In this document: piece by piece, positions 47,400 to 56,895 of the stretch
How the letters are laid out: every line of letters begins with the position of its first letter
Position numbering within the stretch: position 1 is the first letter of the stretch
NCBI RefSeq assembly: GCF_900156335.1
Contig: NZ_FTMZ01000006.1
Coordinates: 1 to 64,000 of the forward strand
Direction: 5' to 3'
From: Sphaerotilus natans
GTDB taxonomy: Bacteria > Pseudomonadota > Gammaproteobacteria > Burkholderiales > Burkholderiaceae_C
Length of the DNA stretch: 64,000 bases
The notes under the pieces: model-generated
Databases searched by the model: none
Told to the model about the DNA's origin: nothing
Seen by the model: only the letters and a program-made list of their open reading frames with translations
Made by a program: the position numbers and the translations under genes

Positions 47400-49418
47400 T
47401 CAGCTGCCCGGACCGAGATGTTCGGCCAGGAAAGCCTCCTGCACGGCCAGGAACTGGCGCATCGGCCGCCCCATCACCCACTGGTGACCGACGCCAGGCT
47501 GCTCGACATGCTGCACCCGGCCGCCGCTGGCGCGCAGCGCCTCGGCCATGTCGCGGCTCTGCGAGGCAGGCACGACCCGATCGTCGGCACCGTGCACCAA
47601 CAGCACCGGCACGCGGATGCGATCGGCCTGACGCAGCGGCGAGGCCTGGCGCAGCGCCTCGCGGTCGCCCCAGTAGCGGCCGATCATCCGCTCGGTGGCC
47701 GCCTCTCCGCCGATGAAGCGGCTGGCGTGAAGGATCAGGCCCGGCAGATCGGACACGCCGGCGAAGCTGATGGCGCAGCGGTAGCGCTGCGGCGCCTGGG
47801 CCGCGCCCATCAGCGCGGCATAGCCGCCATAGCTCGCGCCGGCGATGGCGATGCGATGCGGGTCGGCCAGCCCCTGGGCCACCGCCCAGTCGGCCGCGTC
47901 GCTCAGGTCGTCCTGCATCTCGCGGCCCCAGCGGCGCAGGCCCGCCAGCAGGAAGCTGCGACCGCGCCCGGTGGAACCGCGGAAGTTCACCTCCAGCACC
48001 GTGTGGCCGCGGCTGGCCAGGAACTCGCTCCACAGGTCGATCTCGTCGCCGCTCTCGGCCTGCGGGCCGCCATGGGGCATCAGCACCAGCGATCCCGGCA
48101 CGGTGCGGCCGGGCGGGCGCGTCAGCAGCGCCTCGATGCGCAGGCCGTCGCGGGCGACGAACTCGACCGGGCGCTTGCCCACCAGATGCGCGGTCAGCCG
48201 GTCCGGATACTGCTGCAGCAGCAGCGTCAGCGCGGGCGCGTCGCCGCGCTCGCCCAGGTAGTACTCGCCGGGCTGGGTGCCGCCGCTGCTGTGCACCAGG
48301 TAGCGCAGGCCATCGGCACTGAAGGCGGTCAACCGGTTGAACCGCTCCGGCAGGGCTGCGTCGATCTCGCGGGCCAGCGCCTGCAGCGGTGCGTCCCACA
48401 CACCGGCCGCTGCACCCAGCCGGCGGGCACGGCCGGACGACAGCACACCAGCCAGCGCGCTGCTGCCCGGGCGGTGCAGCGGCTCCCCCCCGAGGTCGAA
48501 GCCCGGCTGCGCCTGCAGCAGGCGCGGCTGCGGCGTCTCCTGATGCAGATCGACATCGAAGACCGCCATGTGATCCTGATGCTCGGCCAGCACCCTCAGC
48601 GTCCAGGGATCGTCGTCGAAGCCCAGCGGCTGCACCGCGTCGACTTCGGCACCCTCCAGCGCCCAGAGCGTGCGCCAACGCCCGCCGTCCGGATCGCAAC
48701 CAAGAATCTCCAGGCGCCCGTCGACCTGGCGCCAGCCGATGCGCACCCGGTGCTGCGCATCGGTCATCCAGCGCAGCACCTGGCGCTGGGCCGGATGAAC
48801 CTCGACGAAGCCGCCCTCGACCACATCCAGCCGCACCACCGCCGGCTCGGGCCGGTCCGGCACCGGCGGCCGCTCGACCAGCACATGGCGATCGTCTTCG
48901 GGCAGCAGGTCGACGATGCGGCCCTGGATCTGCGCATCGCTGCCCCCCTGGCTGGCCGGCGGGGTCAGCAGCTTCAGGCCGCTGCCGTCCGGGCGCACCG
49001 ACAGCAGGCGCCATTCCTCGCGGCTCACCCCCTGGCGACGCATCAGCACCCGGGTCTGCACCAGCAGGCGATCGGGGCCGGACCAGGCAATGTGCGCCAT
49101 CGCCACGCCGGGGAGCTGGCGCAGCACCAGCACCGGGCGGTCACCATCGACCGGGCGCGACACCAGCGCACTGACGCCATCCAGATGCACCAGTCCGGCG
49201 AGCTGGCGGCCATCGGGCGACAGCGCGAGCTGGCTCATGCGCGGCGGCTCGGCAAAGGCCGCCACAGGCAGCGGCTGCATGGCACCGGTCGCATCGGCAG
49301 CCCCCGCCCGGGTCGGCCACAGGCCGGGCGGCAGCATCGCGGCCACCCCCAGCGCGGTCATCCGGCCCAGACTGTCGCGTCGTGTCAGGCTCGGACCGCA
49401 GGAAAAGAAACGGCTCAT
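47400..49418 (-). CDS. S9-family prolyl oligopeptidase-like serine peptidase
   Basis: A 672-residue two-domain peptidase. The start MSRFFSCGPSLTRRDSLGRMTALGVAAMLPPG is a Tat-type signal, so it acts outside the cytoplasm. A beta-propeller-like middle (SQLALSPDGRQLAGLVHLDG, FSADGLRYLVHSSGG) precedes the alpha/beta hydrolase: oxyanion PHGGPQAESGD, nucleophile Ser in AIAGASYGGYAALMGA, Asp in VHGADDRVVPASQ and His in GVGHQWVMG. It belongs to the dipeptidyl- or acylaminoacyl-peptidase group. Its ATG overlaps the hmuV stop (TGATG), so it is read with the heme operon; a link to hemoprotein breakdown is speculative. Confidence 0.88.
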   Translation of the reverse strand: MSRFFSCGPSLTRRDSLGRMTALGVAAMLPPGLWPTRAGAADATGAMQPLPVAAFAEPPRMSQLALSPDGRQLAGLVHLDGVSALVSRPVDGDRPVLVLRQLPGVAMAHIAWSGPDRLLVQTRVLMRRQGVSREEWRLLSVRPDGSGLKLLTPPASQGGSDAQIQGRIVDLLPEDDRHVLVERPPVPDRPEPAVVRLDVVEGGFVEVHPAQRQVLRWMTDAQHRVRIGWRQVDGRLEILGCDPDGGRWRTLWALEGAEVDAVQPLGFDDDPWTLRVLAEHQDHMAVFDVDLHQETPQPRLLQAQPGFDLGGEPLHRPGSSALAGVLSSGRARRLGAAAGVWDAPLQALAREIDAALPERFNRLTAFSADGLRYLVHSSGGTQPGEYYLGERGDAPALTLLLQQYPDRLTAHLVGKRPVEFVARDGLRIEALLTRPPGRTVPGSLVLMPHGGPQAESGDEIDLWSEFLASRGHTVLEVNFRGSTGRGRSFLLAGLRRWGREMQDDLSDAADWAVAQGLADPHRIAIAGASYGGYAALMGAAQAPQRYRCAISFAGVSDLPGLILHASRFIGGEAATERMIGRYWGDREALRQASPLRQADRIRVPVLLVHGADDRVVPASQSRDMAEALRASGGRVQHVEQPGVGHQWVMGRPMRQFLAVQEAFLAEHLGPGS

Positions 49419-50242
49419 CAGACGCTCCGGCGGTGACGGGCCGGCACCAGCGCCGGGCCGTCGGGCGTGTCGACGCGGTGGAAATCGATGCGGTAGAGCG
49501 CCTGCAGCGCCTGGCGCACCCGCTCGTCGCCGGCATCGGCGGGCAGATCGCGGATGCCGCCCTCCGGCCCGAGCAGCCACAGCCGCCCGAAATGGCCGAG
49601 CGCCAGCTGCACGTCATGCAGCACCGCCAGCAGCGCATGGCCGCGCATTCGGGCAAAGCCGGTGATCGCCTCCATCAGCTCGAGCTGCAGGCCGGGGTCG
49701 AGCGCGGCCAGCGGCTCGTCGACCAGCAGCAGTCCGGCCTCCACGTCCCAGAGCTGGGCGAAGACGCGCGCGAGCTGCACCCGCGCCTGCTCGCCGCCCG
49801 ACAGGGTGTCGAAGCGCCGGCCCAGCAGGTGGCCGGCACAGGCCTGCGCCATCGCCTCGGCGACGATGTCTGCGCCCTGCGGGTCCGGGTCGAGCGCGGC
49901 GCGGCCGAGCGCGACCACCAGCTCCGCATTCAGCCCGAAGGCCACCGCGTGCGACTGCGGCAGCACCGCGCGCCGGCGCGCCAGCCCGGCCCCCGACCAG
50001 CCTGTCAGATCGCGACCCTCGAACCGGACCTGGCCCCCTTGCGGCGTCAGCTCGGCCGCGATCAGCCGCAGCAGCGTGGACTTGCCGACCCCGCTGGGGC
50101 CCAGCAGCGCGACACGCTCGCCGACCTCCAGCCGCAGATCAAGCGGCCCGAGGCGGCGCTCGGCCCCGATGCAGGCCTGCAGGCCGACGATTTCGAGAAG
50201 ACACGGCGTCATCATCATCCTTGACATCACGGCGCCGGACAT
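49418..50242 (-). CDS. hmuV: Heme ABC transporter ATPase
   Basis: A 274-residue ATPase of the heme/siderophore importer. Walker A ALLGPSGVGKSTLLRLIAAELTP, signature LSGGEQARVQLARVFAQL, Walker B LLLVDEPLAALDPGLQ and switch His in LLAVLHDVQLAL. The ATG at 50242 follows directly on the TGA of hmuU; several other Met codons lie in the first 11 residues, so the start could be slightly later. Last gene of the hmu set before the S9 peptidase. Confidence 0.92.
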   Translation of the reverse strand: MSGAVMSRMMMTPCLLEIVGLQACIGAERRLGPLDLRLEVGERVALLGPSGVGKSTLLRLIAAELTPQGGQVRFEGRDLTGWSGAGLARRRAVLPQSHAVAFGLNAELVVALGRAALDPDPQGADIVAEAMAQACAGHLLGRRFDTLSGGEQARVQLARVFAQLWDVEAGLLLVDEPLAALDPGLQLELMEAITGFARMRGHALLAVLHDVQLALGHFGRLWLLGPEGGIRDLPADAGDERVRQALQALYRIDFHRVDTPDGPALVPARHRRSV

Positions 50243-51325
50243 TCAGGCCACCCCGCCCTGGCGGCGCATCGCGCCGCGCAGCATCGCCACGAAGAAGGGC
50301 CCGCCCAGCAGCGCGGTGAAGATGCCCACCGGAATCTCGGCCGGCATCGCCAGCGTGCGCGCCAGGGTGTCGGCCAGCAGCAGCAGACCGGCGCCGATCA
50401 GCGGCGCCAGGACCAGCACCCGGCGCTGGTCGGAACCGGCCAGCGTGCGCGCCAGGTGCGGCGCGATCAGGCCGACGAAGCCGATCATGCCGCACCAGGC
50501 CACCGCCAGCGCGCACACCAGCGCCACCAGCACGATGACGCGTCCGCGCAGACGCTGCACCTCAATGCCGACATGCGCGGCCGCCACCTCGCCCAGGGCC
50601 AGCGCGTTGAGCGCCTGCGACAGCCGCAGCGCCTGCCAGAGCGCCGGCAGCATCACGGCGACGAACAGGCCTGCCAGCGCCCAGCTCGCGCCGGCCAGCG
50701 ATCCCAGGGTCCAGAACGACAGGCTGCGCAGCTGCTCGTCGGTGGCCAGATAGGTGGCCAGCCCGATCAGCGAGGCCGCCACCGCATTGATCGCCAACCC
50801 GCACAGCAGCAGGCCGGCCACCGAGCCGGGCGTGATCCGGCGGGCCAGCCGGTCCAGCGCGAACACCACCAGCAGCGCGCCACAGAAGGCCGCCACCGGC
50901 AGCACATAAGGCCGCCAGGCCGGCGGCAGCGGCAGCTCGATGCCGGCGAACAGCACGATCACCATCGCCGCCGCGCAGGCCGCGCCGCTGCTGACGCCCA
51001 GCAGGCCGGGATCGGCCAGCGGATTGCGGAACAGCGCCTGCGTCAGTGCCCCGCCCAGCCCCAGGCCGGCGCCGACCAGCAGCGCGAAGACGATGCGCGG
51101 CAGCCGCAGGTGCCACAGCACATGGGCGCCCGCGCCCGGCGTCTCGGCGCCCAGCGGGGCCAGCCAGTCATCCAGCCCGACCGGCACCGCCCCGAAGCGC
51201 GCCGCCAGCAGCACCACCAGCCCCAGCGCGGCCGCCACCGCCCAGGGCAGCACCCGGCCGCGCAGACGCCACAACCCGTCCGACCGCACCGGGGACGAAG
51301 ACGGGGGAGCCGGCAGCGCGCTCAT
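50243..51325 (-). CDS. hmuU: Heme ABC transporter permease (FecCD family)
   Basis: A 360-residue permease with about ten hydrophobic helices. Family motifs are LWHLRLPRIVFALLVGAGLGLGGALTQALFRNPLADPGLLGVSSGAA and AWCGMIGFVGLIAPHLARTLAGSDQR, with LADTLARTLAMPAEIPVGIFTALLGGPFFVAML at the end. The start at 51325 overlaps the hmuT stop as ATGA and the protein begins MSALPAPPSSSPVRS. It works with HmuT and HmuV to bring heme across the inner membrane. Confidence 0.94.
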   Translation of the reverse strand: MSALPAPPSSSPVRSDGLWRLRGRVLPWAVAAALGLVVLLAARFGAVPVGLDDWLAPLGAETPGAGAHVLWHLRLPRIVFALLVGAGLGLGGALTQALFRNPLADPGLLGVSSGAACAAAMVIVLFAGIELPLPPAWRPYVLPVAAFCGALLVVFALDRLARRITPGSVAGLLLCGLAINAVAASLIGLATYLATDEQLRSLSFWTLGSLAGASWALAGLFVAVMLPALWQALRLSQALNALALGEVAAAHVGIEVQRLRGRVIVLVALVCALAVAWCGMIGFVGLIAPHLARTLAGSDQRRVLVLAPLIGAGLLLLADTLARTLAMPAEIPVGIFTALLGGPFFVAMLRGAMRRQGGVA

Positions 51326-52191
51326 GCCAGCGCTCGTCGCAGCGAGACATCGAGCTGGCGCAGCGCCTCGGGCAGGCGCGGGCCGAAGCCCAGCAGCAGC
51401 ATCGTCTCCATCGCCACCACCCGGCCGGCACGAGCGGCCGGCGTCTCGGCCAGACCGGGCTGGCGCAGCAGCCCGGCCGCGCCACCGGCGGCCTTCAGGG
51501 CCGATTCGGTGGTCAGGATCAGGTCCGGCCGGGCCAGCAGCGCGCCCTCCGGGGTCAGCGGCTTGTAGCCGGAAAAGCCGGCGATGGCATTGTCGACGCC
51601 GGCATAGTCCAGCATCGCCTGCGCGGCGGTCTCGCGCCCGGCCACCATCATGCTGGCGTGCGACATCACGAACAGCACGCGCGGCGGCGGCGCCTTCGGC
51701 CGCGCGACGATGGCGCCGCGCACCTGGGTCCAGTCGCGCTGCAGCCGCTCGGCCAGCGCGGTGGCGCGGGCCGGCTGGCCCAGCAGCGCACCGACCTGGC
51801 GCACCCGCTCGACCACGCCCTCGAAGCGATGGCGCGAGGGCAGCATCTCCACCGCCACGCCGGCCGCCGCGATCTGGCGCAGCACCGCCGGCGGCCCGGC
51901 CTCGTCGGTGGCCAGCAGCCGGGTCGGCGCCAGCGACAGGATGCCCTCGGCCGACAGCGCGCGTGCATAGCCGATCGAAGGCAGCCGGCCCAGCGCGGCC
52001 GGAAAGGTCGAGGTGGTGTCGACGCCGACCAGCAGCGGCTGCAGCTCCAGCGCGCAGACCGTCTCGCTGAGCGCGCCGCCGGCACAGACCACCCGCTCGG
52101 CCGGACGCGCCGCACCCGCCCGCCCGGGCCACAGCGAGACTGCCGCCGCCGCCGCAGCCGTCAGCCCCAGCCACTGGCGACGCGCGTTCAT
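51322..52191 (-). CDS. hmuT: Heme-binding periplasmic protein
   Basis: A 289-residue type III binding protein. It has a signal sequence (RRQWLGLTAAAAAAVSLWPGRAGAA), then RVVCAGGALSETVCALELQPLLVGVDTTSTFPAAL and LPSIGYARALSAEGILSLAPTRLLA. The second lobe has YAGVDNAIAGFSGYKPLTPEGAL. A Tyr in the SIGYAR segment is the likely heme ligand, as in ShuT/PhuT. The start at 52191 overlaps hmuS as ATGA; the longer frame is not preferred because it has no signal peptide. Confidence 0.92.
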   Translation of the reverse strand: MNARRQWLGLTAAAAAAVSLWPGRAGAARPAERVVCAGGALSETVCALELQPLLVGVDTTSTFPAALGRLPSIGYARALSAEGILSLAPTRLLATDEAGPPAVLRQIAAAGVAVEMLPSRHRFEGVVERVRQVGALLGQPARATALAERLQRDWTQVRGAIVARPKAPPPRVLFVMSHASMMVAGRETAAQAMLDYAGVDNAIAGFSGYKPLTPEGALLARPDLILTTESALKAAGGAAGLLRQPGLAETPAARAGRVVAMETMLLLGFGPRLPEALRQLDVSLRRALA

Positions 52192-53297
52192 GCCAGCGCC
52201 TCGGCTGCGGCCAGCGGCGGCAGCGCCGCCACCAGCGCCTGCCAGTCGGCGCGCTCCGGGCGGCCCGGCTTGCGCTCGCCGAAGAACATCGCCACGGTCT
52301 CGCCCGCGGCATCGAAGAGCTCGAGCGAATGCACCGGCCCGTCCTCGGTCGGCTTGCTCACCCACCAGGCGCTGGCGATGTGGTCCTCGCGCAGATGCAG
52401 GTTGAAGCCGGCGTCCAGCACATTCAGCCACGGCCCCATCACCGCGACGCGGTGCACCGGGCCGGTGTGGATCTGGATCATGCCGGGATTGCCGACGAAG
52501 ACCATGATCGGCACGGCGGCGGCGGCGGCCTGCTCGAGCAGCTGGCGCGCCGCGCCCACCTCGACCGGCCGGGCAAACGCCGGCCCGGCCAGACGCAGCG
52601 CCTGGGTGCGCTGCAGCCCGAAGCGCCGCATCAGGCCGAAGAACTCGTGGGGGTCGCGCATGCCGGCCCAGGCCTGGCGCCAGGCGGCGACATCGACCTG
52701 TGCGTCCTCCCGCGCCGGCTCGGGCGCGGCGGGGGGCCGCGGCTGCAGCGCCGCCTCGGCCTGCGCGTCGGCATGACGCTCGACCAGCGCGGCGAAGGCC
52801 GCACGGTCGCTGTGCGGCTTCAGGAAGACCTTGTGGATCGCCACGCCCTGCGCGTCGAAGAACTGCAGGCTCTGCTGCAGCGTGCCGTCGGTCTGCGTCT
52901 CCTCGACCGCGAAGCCATGGGCCCAGCGGCCGTAGAACACCCGCAGGTCGATCTCGCCGCCCAGCACCAGCCCGACATGGCCCTGGCCCTGCACGCTGGC
53001 ATGGCGGTAGACGCCGAGCTTCTCGTGCACGCAGGACGCGTTGCGCGTCAGCGCCATCACCTCGCCCAGCGGCTCCAGCGCAGCCACCAGCGCGGGCCAG
53101 TCGGGCCGCAGCCGGCGCGCGCGCATCGGCGACTCGGCCGGATCGAAGGCCTCGGCATGCGCAGCCACCAGGCAGCCTTCGGGCAGGCCCAGACGCTCGG
53201 CGATGTCGCGGTGGCGCGCCGGCTGGGGCGCGCGCCGGGCCTCGGCGAAGGCCTGGCGGATGGACGGAAGATTGGTCGGATTCATGGTGAGCACCAT
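52188..53297 (-). CDS. hmuS: Heme-degrading / heme-trafficking factor
   Basis: A 369-residue HemS/HmuS-type protein built of two similar halves (PDWPALVAALEPLGEVMALTRNASCVHEKLGVYRH and the C-terminal IMVFVGNPGMIQIHTGPVHRVAVMGPWLNVLDAGFNLHLREDHIASAWWVSKP). The second half has the conserved heme-contact His. It accepts imported heme in the cytoplasm and frees iron or passes heme on. The start may be 53297 or the ATG four codons later (53285); neither has a strong ribosome site. It lies 9 nt after hmuR. Confidence 0.92.
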   Translation of the reverse strand: MVLTMNPTNLPSIRQAFAEARRAPQPARHRDIAERLGLPEGCLVAAHAEAFDPAESPMRARRLRPDWPALVAALEPLGEVMALTRNASCVHEKLGVYRHASVQGQGHVGLVLGGEIDLRVFYGRWAHGFAVEETQTDGTLQQSLQFFDAQGVAIHKVFLKPHSDRAAFAALVERHADAQAEAALQPRPPAAPEPAREDAQVDVAAWRQAWAGMRDPHEFFGLMRRFGLQRTQALRLAGPAFARPVEVGAARQLLEQAAAAAVPIMVFVGNPGMIQIHTGPVHRVAVMGPWLNVLDAGFNLHLREDHIASAWWVSKPTEDGPVHSLELFDAAGETVAMFFGERKPGRPERADWQALVAALPPLAAAEALA

Positions 53298-53306
53298 CAG
53301 GAAGGT

Positions 53307-55529
53307 TCAGAAGTCCGCCTGCAGCGCGAGCTGCGCGCTGCGGCCCGGCGCGGTGTAGCCGTCGATCACGCTGCTGCTGGCGGCCAGGCCGCGCACGTCG
53401 GACCAGCGCCAGTAGGTCCGGTCGGTCAGGTTCAGCACCGCGGCCTGCAGGCGCAGCGTCGGGCTGATCTGCCAGTGCCCGCGCAGGTCGAGCACCTCGG
53501 CGCGGCCGGGCGCGAACAGCGTCGCGCCATCGATGCGGCTGCGCGACTTGGCCGCCAGGTGCGTCCAGTGCAGGCCGGCGCTCCAGCGGCCGGCGTCATA
53601 TTCGGCCGAGGCCTTGAGCTGCCAAGGATCGACCGAGTTCAGCGCCGAGCTGCTGCCCGCGCGGGTCTTGCTGCCCCGGGCGCCGGCCGCGGCCGCCTGC
53701 AGCTTCCACGGCCCCGCCGGATCCCAGCTCGCGCGCGCCTCGACGCCGCGAATGCGCGCCCGGTCGAGGTTGATCGACTGAAACACCGTCGGATTGGCCA
53801 CCGTGCCGCTGCCGCTGACCGCGACCTGCTCGATGAAGTCGCGGTAGCGGTTGTCGAAGGCCGCCAGCTGCCAGCGCAGGGCCTGGGCCTGGCCACGCAG
53901 GCCCAGCTCGATGCCGCGCGAGCGCTCCGGCCGCAGCGCCGCATTGCCCACCGTGGTGTAGCCCGAAGCCGGGTTGCTGAAGCCGCTGTTGACCTGATCC
54001 GGCTCGGGCGAGCGGAAACCCGTGGCCCACTGCGCATAGGGCTGCAGCGCCGGGTCCAGGCGCCAGACCGCTCCCAGGCGCGGCGACCAGGCGCTGCCGC
54101 TCAGCGCCGTCACGCTGCCGCTGTAGCCCTCGGCCGACGGATCGAGCCGATAGCGGTCATGGCGCAGGCCCGGCATCCAGGTGATGTCGCCGGTCTCGAT
54201 CTCGCTCTGCACGAAGGCGCCCAGCAGGGTGTGATCGGTGTCGGGGAAGGGCCGCGCCGGGAAGGTCTCGCCGGCGGGCGGCACCATGCCGTCGCGCAGC
54301 GCGGTGATGCGGGTGCGGCTGAGATCGACGCCGAAGCTGATGCGCTGCGGCATCTCGCCCCCCGTCTGGATGCGGCCTTCGCTGCTCAGGCCCACGGCCC
54401 GCTCGCGATAGCGGTTGTCGCGGGTGCGATCGGCCAGCGTGGCGCGGTCCTCGGCGCTGTACTGGCGCGTCTCGGCCTGCTGCAGGTGCACGCGGGTGTC
54501 GAGCTCCGTCAGGCCGGTGGTCCCACCGGTGCGCAGCTGATGGCCCAGGCTCAGGCGGTCGCGGTCGGTGTGGTCGCGGGTGGTGGTCGACAGCGAGCTG
54601 CTGCTGACGGCGCTGAGCACCTGGGTGTCGACCTGGCGGCGGCGCGACTCCAGCGCCGCCTCCCAGCGCTGGCTGGCGACCAGCTCGCCGTCCATCTTCA
54701 GCAGCGCACTGGTGCTGCGCACGTCGGCCGGGTTCGGCGTGGTGCGGTTGACCGTGGCCGTGTCGTTGCGGCCCTGGTTGTCGAGCTCGTGGCCACGGCG
54801 ATGGGTCAGCGCCACCAGGCCGCGCAGCTGCGGCGTGCCGGCGGCCACCGCGGCGGTCAGCATGCCGGACGAATCGGCGCTGTCGGCGCCCAGACGCACG
54901 AAGCCGCCCAGTCCGCGCGCACCACGCTCGCCGCGCAGCAGATCCTGCGGCGCGAGGGTGCGCAGCACCAGCGCGCCGGCCAGGCCGTCGCTGCCCAGCT
55001 GCGCCGAGGTCGGCCCGCGCAGGATCTCGGCCGAGGCCAGCAGCTCCGGCTCGATGAAGTCGCCCCGGCCGGTCACGAAGGGCCCGAAGCTGAAGCTCTG
55101 CGGCAGCCGCACGCCGTCGAGCAGCATCAGCACCTGATTGCCCTCCAGACCGCGGATGTTGATGCCGGCATTGCCCGCGCGCCCGGTGCCCGAGCCCGCG
55201 GCGGTGAACCGCCCGGGCTGCTGCTGCACCGACACCCCGACCTCGTCGGCGACCAGCCCCTTGAGATCACGGGCCTGACGACGGGCGATCGCCTCGGCAT
55301 CCTGCACGGTAGCGGTGAAGGGCAGCTCGTCGGCCTCCAGATCGGTGCGGCTGCCGGTGATGGTGATCTTGGGCAGCGTCGCGGCAGCAGCGGCCTCGGC
55401 GCTCGCAGTGGCGCCAGCGGCGACGGACTGGGCCACGCCGGGCAGCGGCAGCGCCAAGGCCAGACTCAGCGCGAGCAGCCGGGGCTCGAAGGCGCCGGCA
55501 CGGTCAGTCGGGGTCTTGTCAGGAGACAT
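53307..55529 (-). CDS. hmuR: TonB-dependent heme/hemoglobin receptor
   Basis: A 740-residue outer-membrane receptor. Signal peptide RLLALSLALALPLPGVAQS, then a TonB-box-like LPKITITGSRTD, the plug domain (DLKGLVADEVGVSVQQQPGRFTAAG, NIRGLEGNQVLMLLDGVRLPQSFS, EILRGPTSAQLGSDGLAGALVLRT) and a 22-stranded barrel ending in the aromatic SAQLALQADF. The plug and barrel motifs match the hemoglobin/transferrin/lactoferrin receptor group; the adjoining hmuSTUV supports heme. First gene of the operon, 141 bp downstream of a Fur-box-like site. Confidence 0.93.
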   Translation of the reverse strand: MSPDKTPTDRAGAFEPRLLALSLALALPLPGVAQSVAAGATASAEAAAAATLPKITITGSRTDLEADELPFTATVQDAEAIARRQARDLKGLVADEVGVSVQQQPGRFTAAGSGTGRAGNAGINIRGLEGNQVLMLLDGVRLPQSFSFGPFVTGRGDFIEPELLASAEILRGPTSAQLGSDGLAGALVLRTLAPQDLLRGERGARGLGGFVRLGADSADSSGMLTAAVAAGTPQLRGLVALTHRRGHELDNQGRNDTATVNRTTPNPADVRSTSALLKMDGELVASQRWEAALESRRRQVDTQVLSAVSSSSLSTTTRDHTDRDRLSLGHQLRTGGTTGLTELDTRVHLQQAETRQYSAEDRATLADRTRDNRYRERAVGLSSEGRIQTGGEMPQRISFGVDLSRTRITALRDGMVPPAGETFPARPFPDTDHTLLGAFVQSEIETGDITWMPGLRHDRYRLDPSAEGYSGSVTALSGSAWSPRLGAVWRLDPALQPYAQWATGFRSPEPDQVNSGFSNPASGYTTVGNAALRPERSRGIELGLRGQAQALRWQLAAFDNRYRDFIEQVAVSGSGTVANPTVFQSINLDRARIRGVEARASWDPAGPWKLQAAAAGARGSKTRAGSSSALNSVDPWQLKASAEYDAGRWSAGLHWTHLAAKSRSRIDGATLFAPGRAEVLDLRGHWQISPTLRLQAAVLNLTDRTYWRWSDVRGLAASSSVIDGYTAPGRSAQLALQADF

Positions 55530-55860
55530 CGTTCGTCGGGCAGGATGAAGGTCGTCGGGACCGGCATCTGGCGGGCGAGCGGTGTCTGGCTGGCTCGATG
55601 CGAGGGCTGAGGAAAAGAAACGAAAGGGGCGCCGCAGCGGCGCGTGGATCGATCAGTGGATCGAAATGTAATGCGAATTGATCTCATTAGCAAGTAGATC
55701 AATGCATTTGATCAGCCGGGCAGATCCCGATGGTCATGCCACCGACACCGGCGCAGCATGACGACCGCCTGGAACGGCGCAGTCCGGCACGGCCCGCCAT
55801 TTGCTTGCCTGCGGATATCGCCCGCGCCCACGCGCCTTCTTCCTGCCCTGATGCACCGCC
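55530..55860. promoter_or_regulatory. hmuR-araC divergent region with a Fur-box-like palindrome
   Basis: 331 bp without a supportable gene. At 55670-55688 lies AATGCGAATTGATCTCATT, a 19-bp imperfect palindrome (12 of 19 positions symmetric) close to the Fur consensus. It sits in the only A/T-rich stretch of the gap, with TAGATCAATGCATTTGATC just beyond. Fur with Fe(II) would repress the heme operon here. No clear promoter for the AraC gene was found. Confidence 0.65.
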
Positions 55861-56865
55861 ATGGTGTCTTTTCTGCCCCTGCCGATGACCGGACCGACCA
55901 TCCGCCAGCACTGCAGCCATGACCTCGACGAGCATGTCGAGCACCTCGACGGCTGGCAGCTGCGCTATGAGCAGCTCGGCCGCGGCCGCTTCGAAGGTCG
56001 CTTCGCCGAGGTGCGGCTGGACGGGCTGCAGGTCTTTCGCGAGCACACCAGCCAGCCGGTGCGCCAGCGCGGCACGCTGATGCCCGCCACGCTCGGCTTC
56101 GCCTTCGTCGATGCCGAGGGCGAGATCGGCAACGGCGCCTACGACGGCCACCCGATCGGCCCGGAGGAGCTGCTGTGCAGCCATGACGGCGACATCGACC
56201 TGCGCACGCCGCCGGACTGCTGCCTCACCGGTCTGGTCGTCGACGCGGCGGTGCTGCGCATGCAGCTCGGTGAGAGCGCCGACGCGGATCTGGCCGCGCT
56301 GCCCCCCGGACGCATCGCGCCGCTGCTGCCGGCCGGCTCGGCCGGACTGCGGCTGCGCCGCGGCGTGCATCGGGTGCTGGCGGCGGCGCTCGACGCGCAC
56401 GACGGGGCGGCGCGCCTGCCCGACGCGGCTGACCGCCTCGAGCTGCTCGAGGCGCTGGCCGAGGTGATCCGCTGCGGCCAGGTCCCTGACGAGACGCTGC
56501 GCGGGCGCGCTCGCCTGGAGCTGGTCAACCGCACCTGCGCGCTGATGCTCGAGCAGCTGCACACGGTCGATCCGCAGGACACGCCGACGCTGGAGACGCT
56601 GGCCCGGCAGATTGGTACCAGCGCCCGCACGCTGGGCTATGCCTTCCAGTCGGTGCTGGGCCTGTCACCGATGCAGTACCTGCGCACGCTGCGCTTCAAC
56701 CTGGTGCGCGGCGAGCTGCGCCGCAGCCGCCAGCGCGAGAGCATCTACGACATCGCCACCCGGCATGGCTTCTGGCACTTCGGCCATTTCTCGGTCGACT
56801 ACCGGCGCCAGTTCGGCGAGCGGCCCTCGGACACGCTGGCACGGGTCAGGCCGATGGACAACTGA
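55861..56865 (+). CDS. AraC-family transcriptional regulator
   Basis: A 334-residue regulator. The N-terminal 230 residues form a sensor part (WQLRYEQLGRGRFEGRFAEVRLDGLQVFREHTSQPVRQRG, LGFAFVDAEGEIGNGAYDGHPIGPEELL) of the kind found in EutR-like proteins. The C-terminal double helix-turn-helix reads TPTLETLARQIGTSARTLGYAFQSVLGLSPMQYLRTLRFNLVRGEL and SIYDIATRHGFWHFGHFSVDYRRQFGERPSDTL. Divergent from hmuR and convergent with the fifth Bug gene. Its targets are unknown; heme uptake and the amine dehydrogenase genes are the nearest candidates. Confidence 0.85.
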   Translation: MVSFLPLPMTGPTIRQHCSHDLDEHVEHLDGWQLRYEQLGRGRFEGRFAEVRLDGLQVFREHTSQPVRQRGTLMPATLGFAFVDAEGEIGNGAYDGHPIGPEELLCSHDGDIDLRTPPDCCLTGLVVDAAVLRMQLGESADADLAALPPGRIAPLLPAGSAGLRLRRGVHRVLAAALDAHDGAARLPDAADRLELLEALAEVIRCGQVPDETLRGRARLELVNRTCALMLEQLHTVDPQDTPTLETLARQIGTSARTLGYAFQSVLGLSPMQYLRTLRFNLVRGELRRSRQRESIYDIATRHGFWHFGHFSVDYRRQFGERPSDTLARVRPMDN

Positions 56866-56895
56866 GCCGCGCCCGCCGGTGGGCGGGGCTCGGAC

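Noticed and set aside
44051-49014. Long antisense or extended frames around the helicase, dbpA and peptidase genes
   Set aside because: The extensions read through neighbouring genes in the wrong frame; recognised starts with family N termini lie inside.
56872-56887. CCCGCC-GGTG-GGCGGG hairpin between the AraC gene and the fifth Bug gene as a terminator
   Set aside because: Only a 6-bp stem with no T tract on either strand; in DNA this GC-rich such stems are frequent.
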